A stretch of 10,482 nt of DNA. It comes from Planctomycetaceae bacterium (GTDB taxonomy: Bacteria; Planctomycetota; Planctomycetia; Pirellulales; Thermoguttaceae). Positions within the stretch are counted from its first letter, which is position 1. Every line of letters begins with the position of its first letter. Of this stretch, positions 1-6,154 are shown piece by piece. The notes under the pieces were generated by a model. That model did no database searches. It saw only the letters and a program-made list of their open reading frames with translations, and had not been told where the DNA came from. A program made the position numbers and the translations under genes. The DNA is taken from the NCBI GenBank assembly GCA_009776995.1, contig WRMR01000134.1:1-10482 (forward strand), written 5' to 3'.

Positions 1-102
1 AACGCCAACGTCACAAAAATCATCGTCAACGCTCTGCATCACTTCCTCAAAACAAAAAAATTGCCTTCACTGGCGCAAGCAATCAAAAATTCGGCTGAAT
101 AG
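1..102 (+). CDS. C-terminal tail of an unknown protein (partial, runs off the left edge)
   Basis: Frame 1 is open from the first base to a TAG at 100-102 and gives 33 residues ending in FLKTKKLPSLAQAIKNSAE. The peptide is basic and predicted helical (KIIVNALHHFLKTKK), which is plausible for a protein end, but no family can be recognised from so little. The stop is followed almost at once by the coding-like sequence of the next plus-strand orphan, in a different frame, so the two could be neighbours in one transcript or two pieces of a rearranged locus. Reality as a gene is inferred only from protein-like composition. Confidence 0.35.
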   Translation, partial: NANVTKIIVNALHHFLKTKKLPSLAQAIKNSAE

Positions 103-173
103 TTACGAATGTTGAAATTTGTTCTGATCAAGACAACGGCCAGCTTCTTACGAAAGAAGAAGCCAGACAAGCA

Positions 174-686
174 TTGCTCAAAATGTTTGAAGCAATGGAT
201 ACTCATGAAGAGATTGAAGATATGGCCAAAATTGATGAAGATATTGAGATGAAAAGAAGGGAAATACTTGAAACAATGGAGGGTAAAGAAGAGGCGGAAC
301 AGGCTCTATTCAAATTGGACGAGGAATATAACAAGCGAGCTAGGAAAGTGTTTTTTGGAATTGATCTTGACGATGATGTTGATTTCGAAACCTGGCAGGA
401 GTCTTTTTCAGAGAACTTGCCACCAATCAAAGAAGAAGGTGACTATAAAATTATCGACAATCACGAATACAATCACAAAGAATTTATAACCCCATATCTG
501 AATTGGAAAGATAAAGATGTAGAAGACATTGAAGGCTACGGATGTAATTTAAAAGAAGGATTATTTGAATCAATTGGAGGCAATGAATATAGTTACAGTG
601 CATGGTATGGTCGTTTTACCAAAGATGAAAATGGCGAGTGGGTAGCAGAAATTATGTCAAGAGAATATGGTGACCGAATGCCATAA
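174..686 (+). CDS. Acidic orphan protein of about 170 aa, unknown function
   Basis: I do not recognise this protein. The first canonical start in frame is TTG at 174; ATG at 183 is the next choice. An AAGAAGAAG stretch at 153-161 is a possible ribosome binding site about 12 nt before the TTG. The N-terminal third (residues 1-60) is a charged Glu/Lys helix with coiled-coil character (EEIEDMAKIDEDIEMKRRE). The C-terminal half is aromatic and Gly/Tyr-rich (YSYSAWYGRFTKDENGEW), suggesting a small beta-rich domain. No signal peptide or membrane segment is visible. The frame stays open back to position 97, and the extra codons read as protein (DQDNGQLLTKEEARQALL) with no ATG, GTG or TTG. The gene is therefore either 5'-truncated or frameshifted, or uses an unusual start such as ATT at 117. 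Base composition is clearly AT-rich compared with the pyrC and GH127 genes, fitting acquired or accessory DNA. Confidence 0.6.
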   Translation: MLKMFEAMDTHEEIEDMAKIDEDIEMKRREILETMEGKEEAEQALFKLDEEYNKRARKVFFGIDLDDDVDFETWQESFSENLPPIKEEGDYKIIDNHEYNHKEFITPYLNWKDKDVEDIEGYGCNLKEGLFESIGGNEYSYSAWYGRFTKDENGEWVAEIMSREYGDRMP

Positions 687-703
687 GAATTGTAACATCG
701 AAT

Positions 704-937
704 GTGAAGAGTGCCCGCGATTCGTATTTTACAGCACTTGGTGATGCTTCGGATACGTTTGACGGTATCTTGACCGGCGCGGTGGATTCGTATTATAATA
801 CGATGCTGGAGGCACGGATCACGCGGTCGGAGTCGCACTTTGATGCTTCGCAGACGAGATACAATGCCTTGGAGTCGGCGATGAACGATTACAGCCTTGC
901 AGCGTTCGACGCGGCGAAAACTGCCACACGATCCTGA
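704..937 (+). pseudogene. Short helical Ala/Ser/Thr-rich reading frame, probably the remnant end of a larger protein
   Basis: The frame is open from 674 to a TGA at 935-937; GTG at 704 is the first usable start and gives 77 aa. The peptide has regularly spaced Ala and Tyr/Phe residues (SARDSYFTALGDASDTFDG, then RYNALESAMNDYSLAAFDA), the pattern of long amphipathic helices in large repetitive surface or secreted proteins. I can name no family. It has no convincing ribosome binding site, starts 17 nt after the preceding orphan stops, and its open frame overlaps that gene's end. It looks like the last segment of a longer gene whose front was lost or displaced by the AT-rich segment before it. 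It could instead be a real small protein, or chance. Confidence 0.35.
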
Positions 938-1032
938 TTTTGCGTCGAATTCCTTGTGGAATGCCGGATGTGCGGGGCTTGGCGGTTTTACGCTACTGTA
1001 ATACACACAAAACAGGAAAACCACACAAGTTG

Positions 1033-2466
1033 TCACCGTTTCATTTTACCAATCACCGCTTCGGCGGCAAGTTGACCTGATTGTGAGCAACTTGGAATGC
1101 CGACGCCATCGAACACGTTGCCGGCCAGCGCGATGTCAGGCACACCGGCCGCGAGTTCGGTGACTTCGGCAATCAATTCCTGATGCCCGATGTGATATTG
1201 CGGCATGGTGCGTGGCCAGTGCGAAACGACCTCCAGTTCCGGCTCACCGTCAATTTGCAACAGTTGGTTCATCTCCCGTTTGATAACCGGCAGCAGGTCG
1301 ACGTCGGGCATGTCGGCCATGTCCGGTGCCCTTGCCCCGCCGGCGAAAATACGGATCAGCAGTTTGTCGCCCGGGGCGCGATGTTCGTATTTCATACTGC
1401 TGAAACTTCCGGCCAAAATCGGGCTGTTTTCGATTTTGGGCACAACGAAACCCATCCCGGTGATCTTGCGTTTCATTTGTGAACGGTCAAACGCAAAGGT
1501 CGCAATGGCCGTGCCCGAATGCTCGATTTTTCCGAGCAATTCGCCGATCCGCCTGTGTGTCGGTAGCAACAACCGTGCCGTTTCATACGACGGCAATGCG
1601 AAAATCACCGAGTCAAAGTATTCGGCATTGCCGTGTTGATCGGTCAACCGCCATAACGCTTTGCCCGTTTCATCGGTCCATCGTTCCAGCGTTTCGGCGC
1701 GGCGGTTGAGTTGCACGGCATCCGGCGGCAACTTTGCGGCCAACGTGTCGGTGATATGTGAAAGTCCCTGCCGTAGCGTCACGAACATGCTGTATCTGGC
1801 TCCGCTTTCACTCGCCTGCGATTTGACTTGTGTGTTGCTCCGCATCTGGCGTCGCATGGCACGAATCAAACTGCCGTGCTGCCGCTCCATTTCGCGGAAC
1901 CGCGGGAGTGTCGCCATGAGACTCAGTTTGTCCATGTCGGCGGCATACACCCCGCTGACCAACGGTTCGACAAGTCGCTCATAGACCTCGCAGCCAAGCC
2001 GCCGCCGGACAAACGAAGCCAGTGTCTCGTCCGCGTCCGATTGCGATTTCGGAATCACGTATTCCATTGCCGCCCGTAATTTTCCGAGCGGCGAAAGAAT
2101 CGGCGTCACGGCAAGCGGCCACATTTTCGACGGGGCCATCATCAAAAACCCGTCCGGCAACAGGTACAGATTGTTCTTCCGCACCACATACGTCCGCCGA
2201 TACGCCGGGTTCGTTTGCACCAGTTCACCGCCCAGCCCCAATTCGCGGCACAGGTCAAGTCCCCACGGAACGGTCGTGATGAAATTGTCGGCACTCTGTT
2301 CGATTTGATATCCCTGCGTGTGTAGCGTCGCCAGCACCCCGCCGGTCCGGTCGCGCTGATCCCAAACGCGCAACGTCACGTCCGGACGCAGTTGATGCAA
2401 ACGATACGCCGCCGAAAGCCCCGATATCCCGGCCCCCAGTACGGCCGTTGTTTTTGATGATGTCAT
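1033..2466 (-). CDS. hemG: Protoporphyrinogen oxidase, HemY-type, FAD-dependent
   Basis: The product is 477 aa, the usual length for the HemY-type (often annotated hemG) oxidase. It oxidises protoporphyrinogen IX, or coproporphyrinogen III in the CgoX branch, in late haem synthesis, and is cytoplasmic or membrane-associated. Visible motifs are the N-terminal FAD-binding VLGAGISGLSAAYRL (residues 9-23) with the acidic strand end and TGG motif (VWDQRDRTGGVL, 34-45), the family block EPLVSGVYAAD (167-177), and the C-terminal FAD segment IALAGNVFDGVGIPSCSQSG (445-464). The chosen ATG overlaps the TGA of the upstream ATPase gene as ATGA; a longer in-frame start 30 codons upstream would lie inside the ATPase gene and precede the FAD motif with unrelated sequence, so I reject it. 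There is only a weak purine stretch (CGGAA) before the ATG, so translation is probably coupled. It is third in the pyrC-ATPase-hemG unit. Whether the substrate is protoporphyrinogen or coproporphyrinogen cannot be told from this locus. Confidence 0.93.
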   Translation of the reverse strand: MTSSKTTAVLGAGISGLSAAYRLHQLRPDVTLRVWDQRDRTGGVLATLHTQGYQIEQSADNFITTVPWGLDLCRELGLGGELVQTNPAYRRTYVVRKNNLYLLPDGFLMMAPSKMWPLAVTPILSPLGKLRAAMEYVIPKSQSDADETLASFVRRRLGCEVYERLVEPLVSGVYAADMDKLSLMATLPRFREMERQHGSLIRAMRRQMRSNTQVKSQASESGARYSMFVTLRQGLSHITDTLAAKLPPDAVQLNRRAETLERWTDETGKALWRLTDQHGNAEYFDSVIFALPSYETARLLLPTHRRIGELLGKIEHSGTAIATFAFDRSQMKRKITGMGFVVPKIENSPILAGSFSSMKYEHRAPGDKLLIRIFAGGARAPDMADMPDVDLLPVIKREMNQLLQIDGEPELEVVSHWPRTMPQYHIGHQELIAEVTELAAGVPDIALAGNVFDGVGIPSCSQSGQLAAEAVIGKMKR

Positions 2467-4181
2467 TGAAGTAATTCCGTGATCCGCTCGCGAAACCAGG
2501 TTGTTTTTGCCAACTCCGATTTTGGGATATTCTGCCGTTGCACAAGGTGTTTGCAACAGGAGTTCATCGGCAATGACTTGTAAAAGGTTTCAAAATCATC
2601 GCTCTTGATGTTTTCGTGAACAACAACCGCCTGCTCTTTATTTTCTTTCTCGTTTCTGAACCGGTTTCGCAAAGGTGCCTGAGACTTGGCGTCGTATTCC
2701 GGTTCCCTGAAATAAGGATAACTGCTCCTGTCTTGCGTCAAATCAATAATGAAGCTGTCTTTTTCACGGTTTTTCGCTTCCGTCAGGTCGGCAATGTATT
2801 TTTCCCGATCGAAAGAGGTACGCCTGTTTCGATGGTATTCCGCCAGATTGTCCGGGTGGTACAAATAATTTTCGATGCTGTAATACCGTAACACATGCAG
2901 TCTGGGATAAGCCGTCCTGATCTGTTCAATATCGTTGTCGGTCAGGAAGTCGCGGTCAACAATTCCAAAAAACTGCGGATCAGTCCGAACTTTGTGATAG
3001 ACCTGGTTCCTGTTGTTGGCGGGTACAAAAATCGTTCCCGGCAGATCGAGCATCGCGTAATAATCACGATCCGTGTTTTCAACAAAAACGATGCGTCTGT
3101 CCCTGAACAGTGACGACAAAAGCTCCTTGCTGACGGCGATTTCGTAAATATCGGGATTGTCTTTGGGGTCCGGCACCAGTGTTTTCGGCAGGTCGAAATC
3201 GTAATTGTCGAAATCAATGATGCAGGCGATCCCGCTTTGCTTGGCGTATTCGATAAACCCAAGCGAGTGACTGGCCGTCCATAATTGACAGTTTTCGGGA
3301 ATCCAATTCTCCGTGATTTCCTTCAACAGACGAAATTGCAACGACGTGTTCAGGTGCAAATCAATTTCATCAATGAAATAAATCGTGTCCTGGAACACGT
3401 CCTTGCGATTCATAAAATTGATGAGGATATTGAATACTTCCTTTTCGCCCGCACTGAGGCAGTTGTAAGGAAACTGTGATTTTCCTTTCTTGAAAGTGAT
3501 CTTCGCGGTTTCATCGTCAAATGGTGGAATAAATTCAATCAATTCAAGCCGTAAGCCCGACGTATGATCGAAAACCCTGGCGAACGCTGCATTGATTGGT
3601 TGAATATATTTTTCCCGGATGGTGTCAACATGTTTTTCGTAGGAATGAAAAACATCCTGGAAGATGATACCGGCAATTCTCTCAATATCGTTTTCAAAAC
3701 GTTCATCGCGATCAATAAAGAAACGCGGCCTGTCCCAGTCAACGTCTTTTTCAAATTCGTATTTGAGTTTGCTGCCTTGCCCCAATGCTGTCCGGGTCAG
3801 TCGGGGAACCTGCCGCAAACTGGTGCGGCCGTAAAACGGGTTGGTACTCGTGATCGTATTCTCATAATAGACGATGTCCTTTCCTGTGGTCGTGCCGTAA
3901 GGATACGTTTTGTCACTGGCAAGACGAATGGTTTCACCGGATTGAAACCCGATCTCCAAATGAACGGGTTGCGACGGGATTTTTCTGTAATAATCCCAGA
4001 AATCGGCGGCAACATCCCTTTTGGCCACATCGGCACAAAACCCGAAGGCATCAAACAGCGAAGACTTGCCCGAAGCGTTGGTCCCGATGAGTAAAACGAG
4101 TTTTGACGTTTCGGGAATGTTTTCTATGGTCAGATCGGTGAACCGTTTGAAATTTTGCAGGTGAATCGTTTTGATTTTCAT
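2463..4181 (-). CDS. AAA ATPase fused to a TOPRIM/DUF4435-like nuclease domain (OLD/PARIS-like)
   Basis: The 572-aa chain has an SMC/RecF-like ABC ATPase half: N-terminal KTIHLQNFKRF (4-14), Walker A GTNASGKSS (33-41), signature LSAGEKEVF (242-250), Walker B TIYFIDEIDLHL (266-277) with D271/E272, and an H-loop TASHS (302-306). After about residue 355 comes a TOPRIM-like region: VFVENTDRDYY (365-375; E368, D371, D373), FFGIVDRDF (404-412; D409, D411) and YYSIENYL (433-440), the order seen in DUF4435. ATPase plus TOPRIM is the logic of OLD nucleases and of PARIS (AriA ATPase with AriB DUF4435 toxin). Here both are in one polypeptide, shorter than I would expect for AriA plus AriB. The role (anti-phage or DNA repair nuclease) is inferred. 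The ATG follows AAGGA (4187-4191) at 5 nt and lies 10 nt after the pyrC stop; the TGA overlaps the hemG ATG. Sampled 60-nt windows run about 35-53% GC, below pyrC. Confidence 0.88.
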   Translation of the reverse strand: MKIKTIHLQNFKRFTDLTIENIPETSKLVLLIGTNASGKSSLFDAFGFCADVAKRDVAADFWDYYRKIPSQPVHLEIGFQSGETIRLASDKTYPYGTTTGKDIVYYENTITSTNPFYGRTSLRQVPRLTRTALGQGSKLKYEFEKDVDWDRPRFFIDRDERFENDIERIAGIIFQDVFHSYEKHVDTIREKYIQPINAAFARVFDHTSGLRLELIEFIPPFDDETAKITFKKGKSQFPYNCLSAGEKEVFNILINFMNRKDVFQDTIYFIDEIDLHLNTSLQFRLLKEITENWIPENCQLWTASHSLGFIEYAKQSGIACIIDFDNYDFDLPKTLVPDPKDNPDIYEIAVSKELLSSLFRDRRIVFVENTDRDYYAMLDLPGTIFVPANNRNQVYHKVRTDPQFFGIVDRDFLTDNDIEQIRTAYPRLHVLRYYSIENYLYHPDNLAEYHRNRRTSFDREKYIADLTEAKNREKDSFIIDLTQDRSSYPYFREPEYDAKSQAPLRNRFRNEKENKEQAVVVHENIKSDDFETFYKSLPMNSCCKHLVQRQNIPKSELAKTTWFRERITELLQ

Positions 4182-4191
4182 GGTATTCCTT

Positions 4192-5487
4192 TTACGCCAA
4201 ATTTTCCTTTGTCACTTTGCCGAGTTTCAGTTCACCGCCGACGATGACCGCGCAGGCACGGCCGGTCAGTTCCGTGTTCAGCCAGGGTGAATTTTTGCTC
4301 TTGGAGACCAATTCCGATTCGCTCACCGTCCAGCGGCAGTCCGGGTCGATCACCGTCACGTCGGCGTCCGCTCCGACTGCCAGCGTTCCCTTGGGCAGGC
4401 CGAGTATCTTCGCCGGGTTTGTTGACATTTTTTCCACCAGTTGCGGCCAATTGATAAGTCCCGGCTTGACGAGCCGGGTCACCAGGACTCCGAGTGCCGT
4501 TTCCATCCCGACGATTCCAAACGGTGCCATGTCAATCGCCTGCATTTTCTTTTCGATGGAGTGCGGCGCATGATCGGTCGCGATGGCGTCAATTGTCCCG
4601 TCACGCAGTCCTTCAAGACATGCGTCAACATGCTTACGGCTTCGTAGCGGCGGGTTCATCTTGAAATTGGAATTGAACGAAGTCAGGCACTCGTCCGTCA
4701 GCGTCAGGTGGTGCGGTGTCACTTCGGCGGTAACACGCACACCGCGTTCTTTGGCCCGACGCACTGCCTGGACCGCCCCTTCGGTTGAAAGGTGCATAAC
4801 GTGCAAACGTCCACCGCTTAATTCGGCCAGCGCAATATCGCGTGCGACCATGACGTCTTCCGCCGCTGCCGGCATTCCGCGAAGCCCAAGCACCATCGAC
4901 ACCTTGCCCTCGTGCATGACGCCACCCTGAGTCAACGGCGACGATTCGGCATGATTCAACACCGGTTTGTCGAACATAAGACAATATTCAAACGCCCGCC
5001 GCATCAGTTCCGAGTCACTCACCGGCGCACCGTCGTCGCTACACGCCACCGCACCGGCCTCGAACAACAGCCCCAGTTCGGCCAGTTCTTTGCCTTCGCG
5101 GTTTTTGCTGATGCAGCACATCGCAAACACGTTGCACTGGTTGGCGCGGGCGGCATACTGCTTGACCAGTTCCAGCGTACCGGGCGAATCCAGCGGCGGT
5201 TCCGTGTTCGGGCAGCACACAACCGAAGTAAAACCACCATGGATGGCCGCGCGTGTTCCCGATTCGATTGTCTCGTCCTCTTCCCGCCCCGGCTCGCGGA
5301 GATGAACGTGCATGTCGATCAGTCCCGACACAACAATCTTGCCTTGCGCGTTGAGTACGGGATCACCCTGTTGCGGCAAAACGCCGATCCCGTCGATTTT
5401 GCCGTTGGCAATCCGCAAACTGGTCACCTGGTCAAGATTCTGGCTCGGGTCAATGACACGGCCGCCTTTGATAAAAAGTATGGACAT
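4192..5487 (-). CDS. pyrC: Dihydroorotase (class I type)
   Basis: The product is 431 aa and catalyses reversible cyclisation of carbamoyl aspartate to dihydroorotate in pyrimidine synthesis, in the cytoplasm. Seen: the HxH metal site with substrate loop GLIDMHVHLREPG (55-67; H60, H62), ETIESGTRAAIHGGFT (72-87), ACSDDGAPVSD (148-158, with D151/D152 at the place of the bridging acid in class I enzymes), NHAE (H179), VMHLST (H232) and AIATDHAPHS (301-310; D305). All expected metal ligands are present, so it should be active rather than a PyrC-like scaffold. I chose the ATG at 5487 because MSILFIKGGRVIDP is the standard family N-terminus. The in-frame ATG at 5574 adds 29 unrelated residues and lies on the -10 box of the likely promoter. 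No Shine-Dalgarno sequence precedes the chosen ATG. No pyrB partner is in the window. It is first gene of a three-gene unit. Confidence 0.96.
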   Translation of the reverse strand: MSILFIKGGRVIDPSQNLDQVTSLRIANGKIDGIGVLPQQGDPVLNAQGKIVVSGLIDMHVHLREPGREEDETIESGTRAAIHGGFTSVVCCPNTEPPLDSPGTLELVKQYAARANQCNVFAMCCISKNREGKELAELGLLFEAGAVACSDDGAPVSDSELMRRAFEYCLMFDKPVLNHAESSPLTQGGVMHEGKVSMVLGLRGMPAAAEDVMVARDIALAELSGGRLHVMHLSTEGAVQAVRRAKERGVRVTAEVTPHHLTLTDECLTSFNSNFKMNPPLRSRKHVDACLEGLRDGTIDAIATDHAPHSIEKKMQAIDMAPFGIVGMETALGVLVTRLVKPGLINWPQLVEKMSTNPAKILGLPKGTLAVGADADVTVIDPDCRWTVSESELVSKSKNSPWLNTELTGRACAVIVGGELKLGKVTKENLA

Positions 5488-5542
5488 GGGGGTAATATGC
5501 TCTGTTGGACGTAGCGATTTGAATACGGGAATTGATGTGAAA

Positions 5543-5558
5543 ATTCTCGTTCGAGAAT
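5543..5558. promoter_or_regulatory. 16-bp palindrome in the pyrC leader, possible operator or RNA hairpin
   Basis: ATTCTCGTTCGAGAAT has two perfect 7-bp arms (ATTCTCG / CGAGAAT) around a 2-bp centre. It lies 56-71 nt before the pyrC ATG and about 8-23 nt after the transcription start expected from the promoter candidate, where a repressor would block the whole pyrC-ATPase-hemG unit. It does not match the LexA or CIRCE consensus as I know them. In RNA the 2-nt centre forces a smaller stem, so a DNA operator is the simpler reading. Function is inferred from position and symmetry only. Confidence 0.45.
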
Positions 5559-5572
5559 GGCCAACAGTTTTC

Positions 5573-5600
5573 ATTTTACCATATCCCGCCTTTTTGCAAA
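5573..5600 (-). promoter_or_regulatory. Candidate sigma-70-type promoter for pyrC-ATPase-hemG
   Basis: On the minus strand TTTGCA (5600-5595) and TAAAAT (5578-5573) are separated by 16 bp; they match the -35 consensus at 4 of 6 and the -10 consensus at 5 of 6. Transcription would start near 5566 and give a leader of about 80 nt. The in-frame ATG at 5574 overlaps the -10 box, which argues against it as the pyrC start. Found by eye only. Confidence 0.5.
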
Positions 5601-5642
5601 TGATGATACTTGCTCGAAAATAGATAAAGCCATCCCACCCCC

Positions 5643-5675
5643 TTCAAAATGACGCAGCGTCTTGTATAATTATAC
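5643..5675 (+). promoter_or_regulatory. Candidate promoter for rpmI-rplT with a consensus -10
   Basis: TTCAAA (5643-5648, 4 of 6) and a perfect TATAAT (5665-5670) are 16 bp apart, giving a start near 5677 and a leader of about 85 nt before rpmI. The -10 sits in a perfect 12-bp palindrome GTATAATTATAC (5664-5675), so the minus strand also reads TATAAT, but I see no matching -35 for a divergent promoter there. The pyrC promoter candidate is about 65 bp away and faces the other way, so the two units share one control region. Confidence 0.6.
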
Positions 5676-5761
5676 GTTTTATGCAGATGTCCGAAGTGTA
5701 ACCCCTTGTGTTCGCGGAAGTTGCATAATCGAGCAGTTTTTAACAGGCAAGGTTGATAAAA

Positions 5762-5962
5762 ATGCCAAAAATGAAGACTCACAAAGGTGCCAAAAAGCGG
5801 TTTATCGTTTCGGCCACCGGAAAAGTGAAACACAAACACTGTGGTACAGGCCACTTGGCTTGGCGTAAAACGACCAAACAGCGTCGCCAGCTTCGCGGCA
5901 GTGCGATCGTCAACACCGTTGAAGCCAAACGGGTGATTGAAGTTCTCCGACCGGGGAAATAA
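5762..5962 (+). CDS. rpmI: 50S ribosomal protein L35 (bL35)
   Basis: The 66-aa, strongly basic product matches L35 from end to end: MPKMKTHKGAKKRFIVSATG at the start, the KVKHKHCGTGHLAW segment with the Cys and His residues common in this family, then KTTKQRRQLRG and a C-terminal VLRPGK. It is a structural protein of the large ribosomal subunit. The ATG at 5762 gives the conserved MPKMKT N-terminus; a TTG three codons upstream is possible but unlikely. CAAGG (5747-5751) lies about 10 nt ahead as a weak ribosome binding site. No infC lies directly upstream, although infC-rpmI-rplT is the common order in many bacteria. Downstream, rplT follows after an unusually long 192-nt gap. Confidence 0.96.
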   Translation: MPKMKTHKGAKKRFIVSATGKVKHKHCGTGHLAWRKTTKQRRQLRGSAIVNTVEAKRVIEVLRPGK

Positions 5963-5972
5963 GGAAAATCAC

Positions 5973-6002
5973 GGTTTTACGACATTGCCGTAACGTAAAA
6001 CC
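5973..6002 (+). promoter_or_regulatory. Inverted repeat (9-bp stem) in the rpmI-rplT spacer
   Basis: GGTTTTACG (5973-5981) and CGTAAAACC (5994-6002) are perfect complements around a 12-nt loop ACATTGCCGTAA, starting 11 nt after the rpmI stop. No T-run follows, so it is not a standard intrinsic terminator. An overlapping alternative pairing ACGG (5971-5974) with CCGT (5988-5991) is possible. It may stabilise the mRNA end, pause transcription, or be part of an L20-responsive control element; L20 is known to autoregulate this operon in other bacteria, but nothing here proves that. Confidence 0.5.
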
Positions 6003-6008
6003 AGTGTG

Positions 6009-6025
6009 ATGTTTCAGTGAAACAT
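6009..6025. promoter_or_regulatory. 17-bp palindrome ATGTTTCAGTGAAACAT in the rpmI-rplT spacer
   Basis: Two perfect 8-bp arms (ATGTTTCA / TGAAACAT) flank a single G. As RNA it would give a 6-bp stem with a 5-nt loop, extended by wobble pairs; as DNA it is a neat operator-like dyad. It lies 7 nt after the first inverted repeat and just before the micro-ORF. I know no regulator with this exact site. Confidence 0.45.
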
Positions 6026-6028
6026 TGA

Positions 6029-6073
6029 ATGACACACATGAATAAACCGGCACGACGAAACGGGCGGGAGTAA
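6029..6073 (+). CDS. Possible 14-codon micro-ORF upstream of rplT
   Basis: ATG at 6029, with a second in-frame ATG at 6038, opens MTHMNKPARRNGRE and stops at TAA 6071-6073. It is basic, lies directly downstream of the 17-bp palindrome and ends 81 nt before rplT. There is no good ribosome binding site, so it may be chance. It is listed because it fills part of an otherwise unexplained spacer in a ribosomal operon, where a leader peptide would make sense. Confidence 0.15.
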   Translation: MTHMNKPARRNGRE

Positions 6074-6154
6074 ACGCCGCAAGTTTTCCCAAACGACGCG
6101 GGGCCTTGGTTTTCGTCAGAACTCAACAGAAATCAGGTACAGAAAGCAAAAACA

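Noticed and set aside
984..1022. Nested inverted repeat GGTTTT/AAAACC with CTGT/ACAG as a terminator for hemG
   Set aside because: Stem is interrupted, loop is long and no T-run follows on the minus strand.
593..1036. 147-codon minus-strand ORF after hemG
   Set aside because: Antisense to the more protein-like plus-strand frame and without family resemblance; Arg/His-rich low-quality sequence.
2467..2556. 30-residue N-terminal extension of the protoporphyrinogen oxidase
   Set aside because: It lies wholly inside the ATPase gene and precedes a complete FAD-binding N-terminus; the ATGA overlap explains the start better.
3564..4094. 176-codon plus-strand ORF antisense to the ATPase gene
   Set aside because: Shadow frame opposite conserved Walker A and neighbouring coding sequence.
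4912..5514. 200-codon plus-strand ORF antisense to pyrC
   Set aside because: Shadow of the GC-rich codon pattern of pyrC; no motif, no ribosome binding site.
5488..5574. 29-residue N-terminal extension of dihydroorotase from the ATG at 5574
   Set aside because: The extra residues do not resemble the family, the ATG overlaps the likely -10 box, and MSILFIKGGRVIDP at 5487 is the standard start.
5681..5701. Seven-codon ORF MQMSEV in the rpmI leader as a leader peptide
   Set aside because: No ribosome binding site, no regulatory codon run and no paired hairpin; most likely chance.
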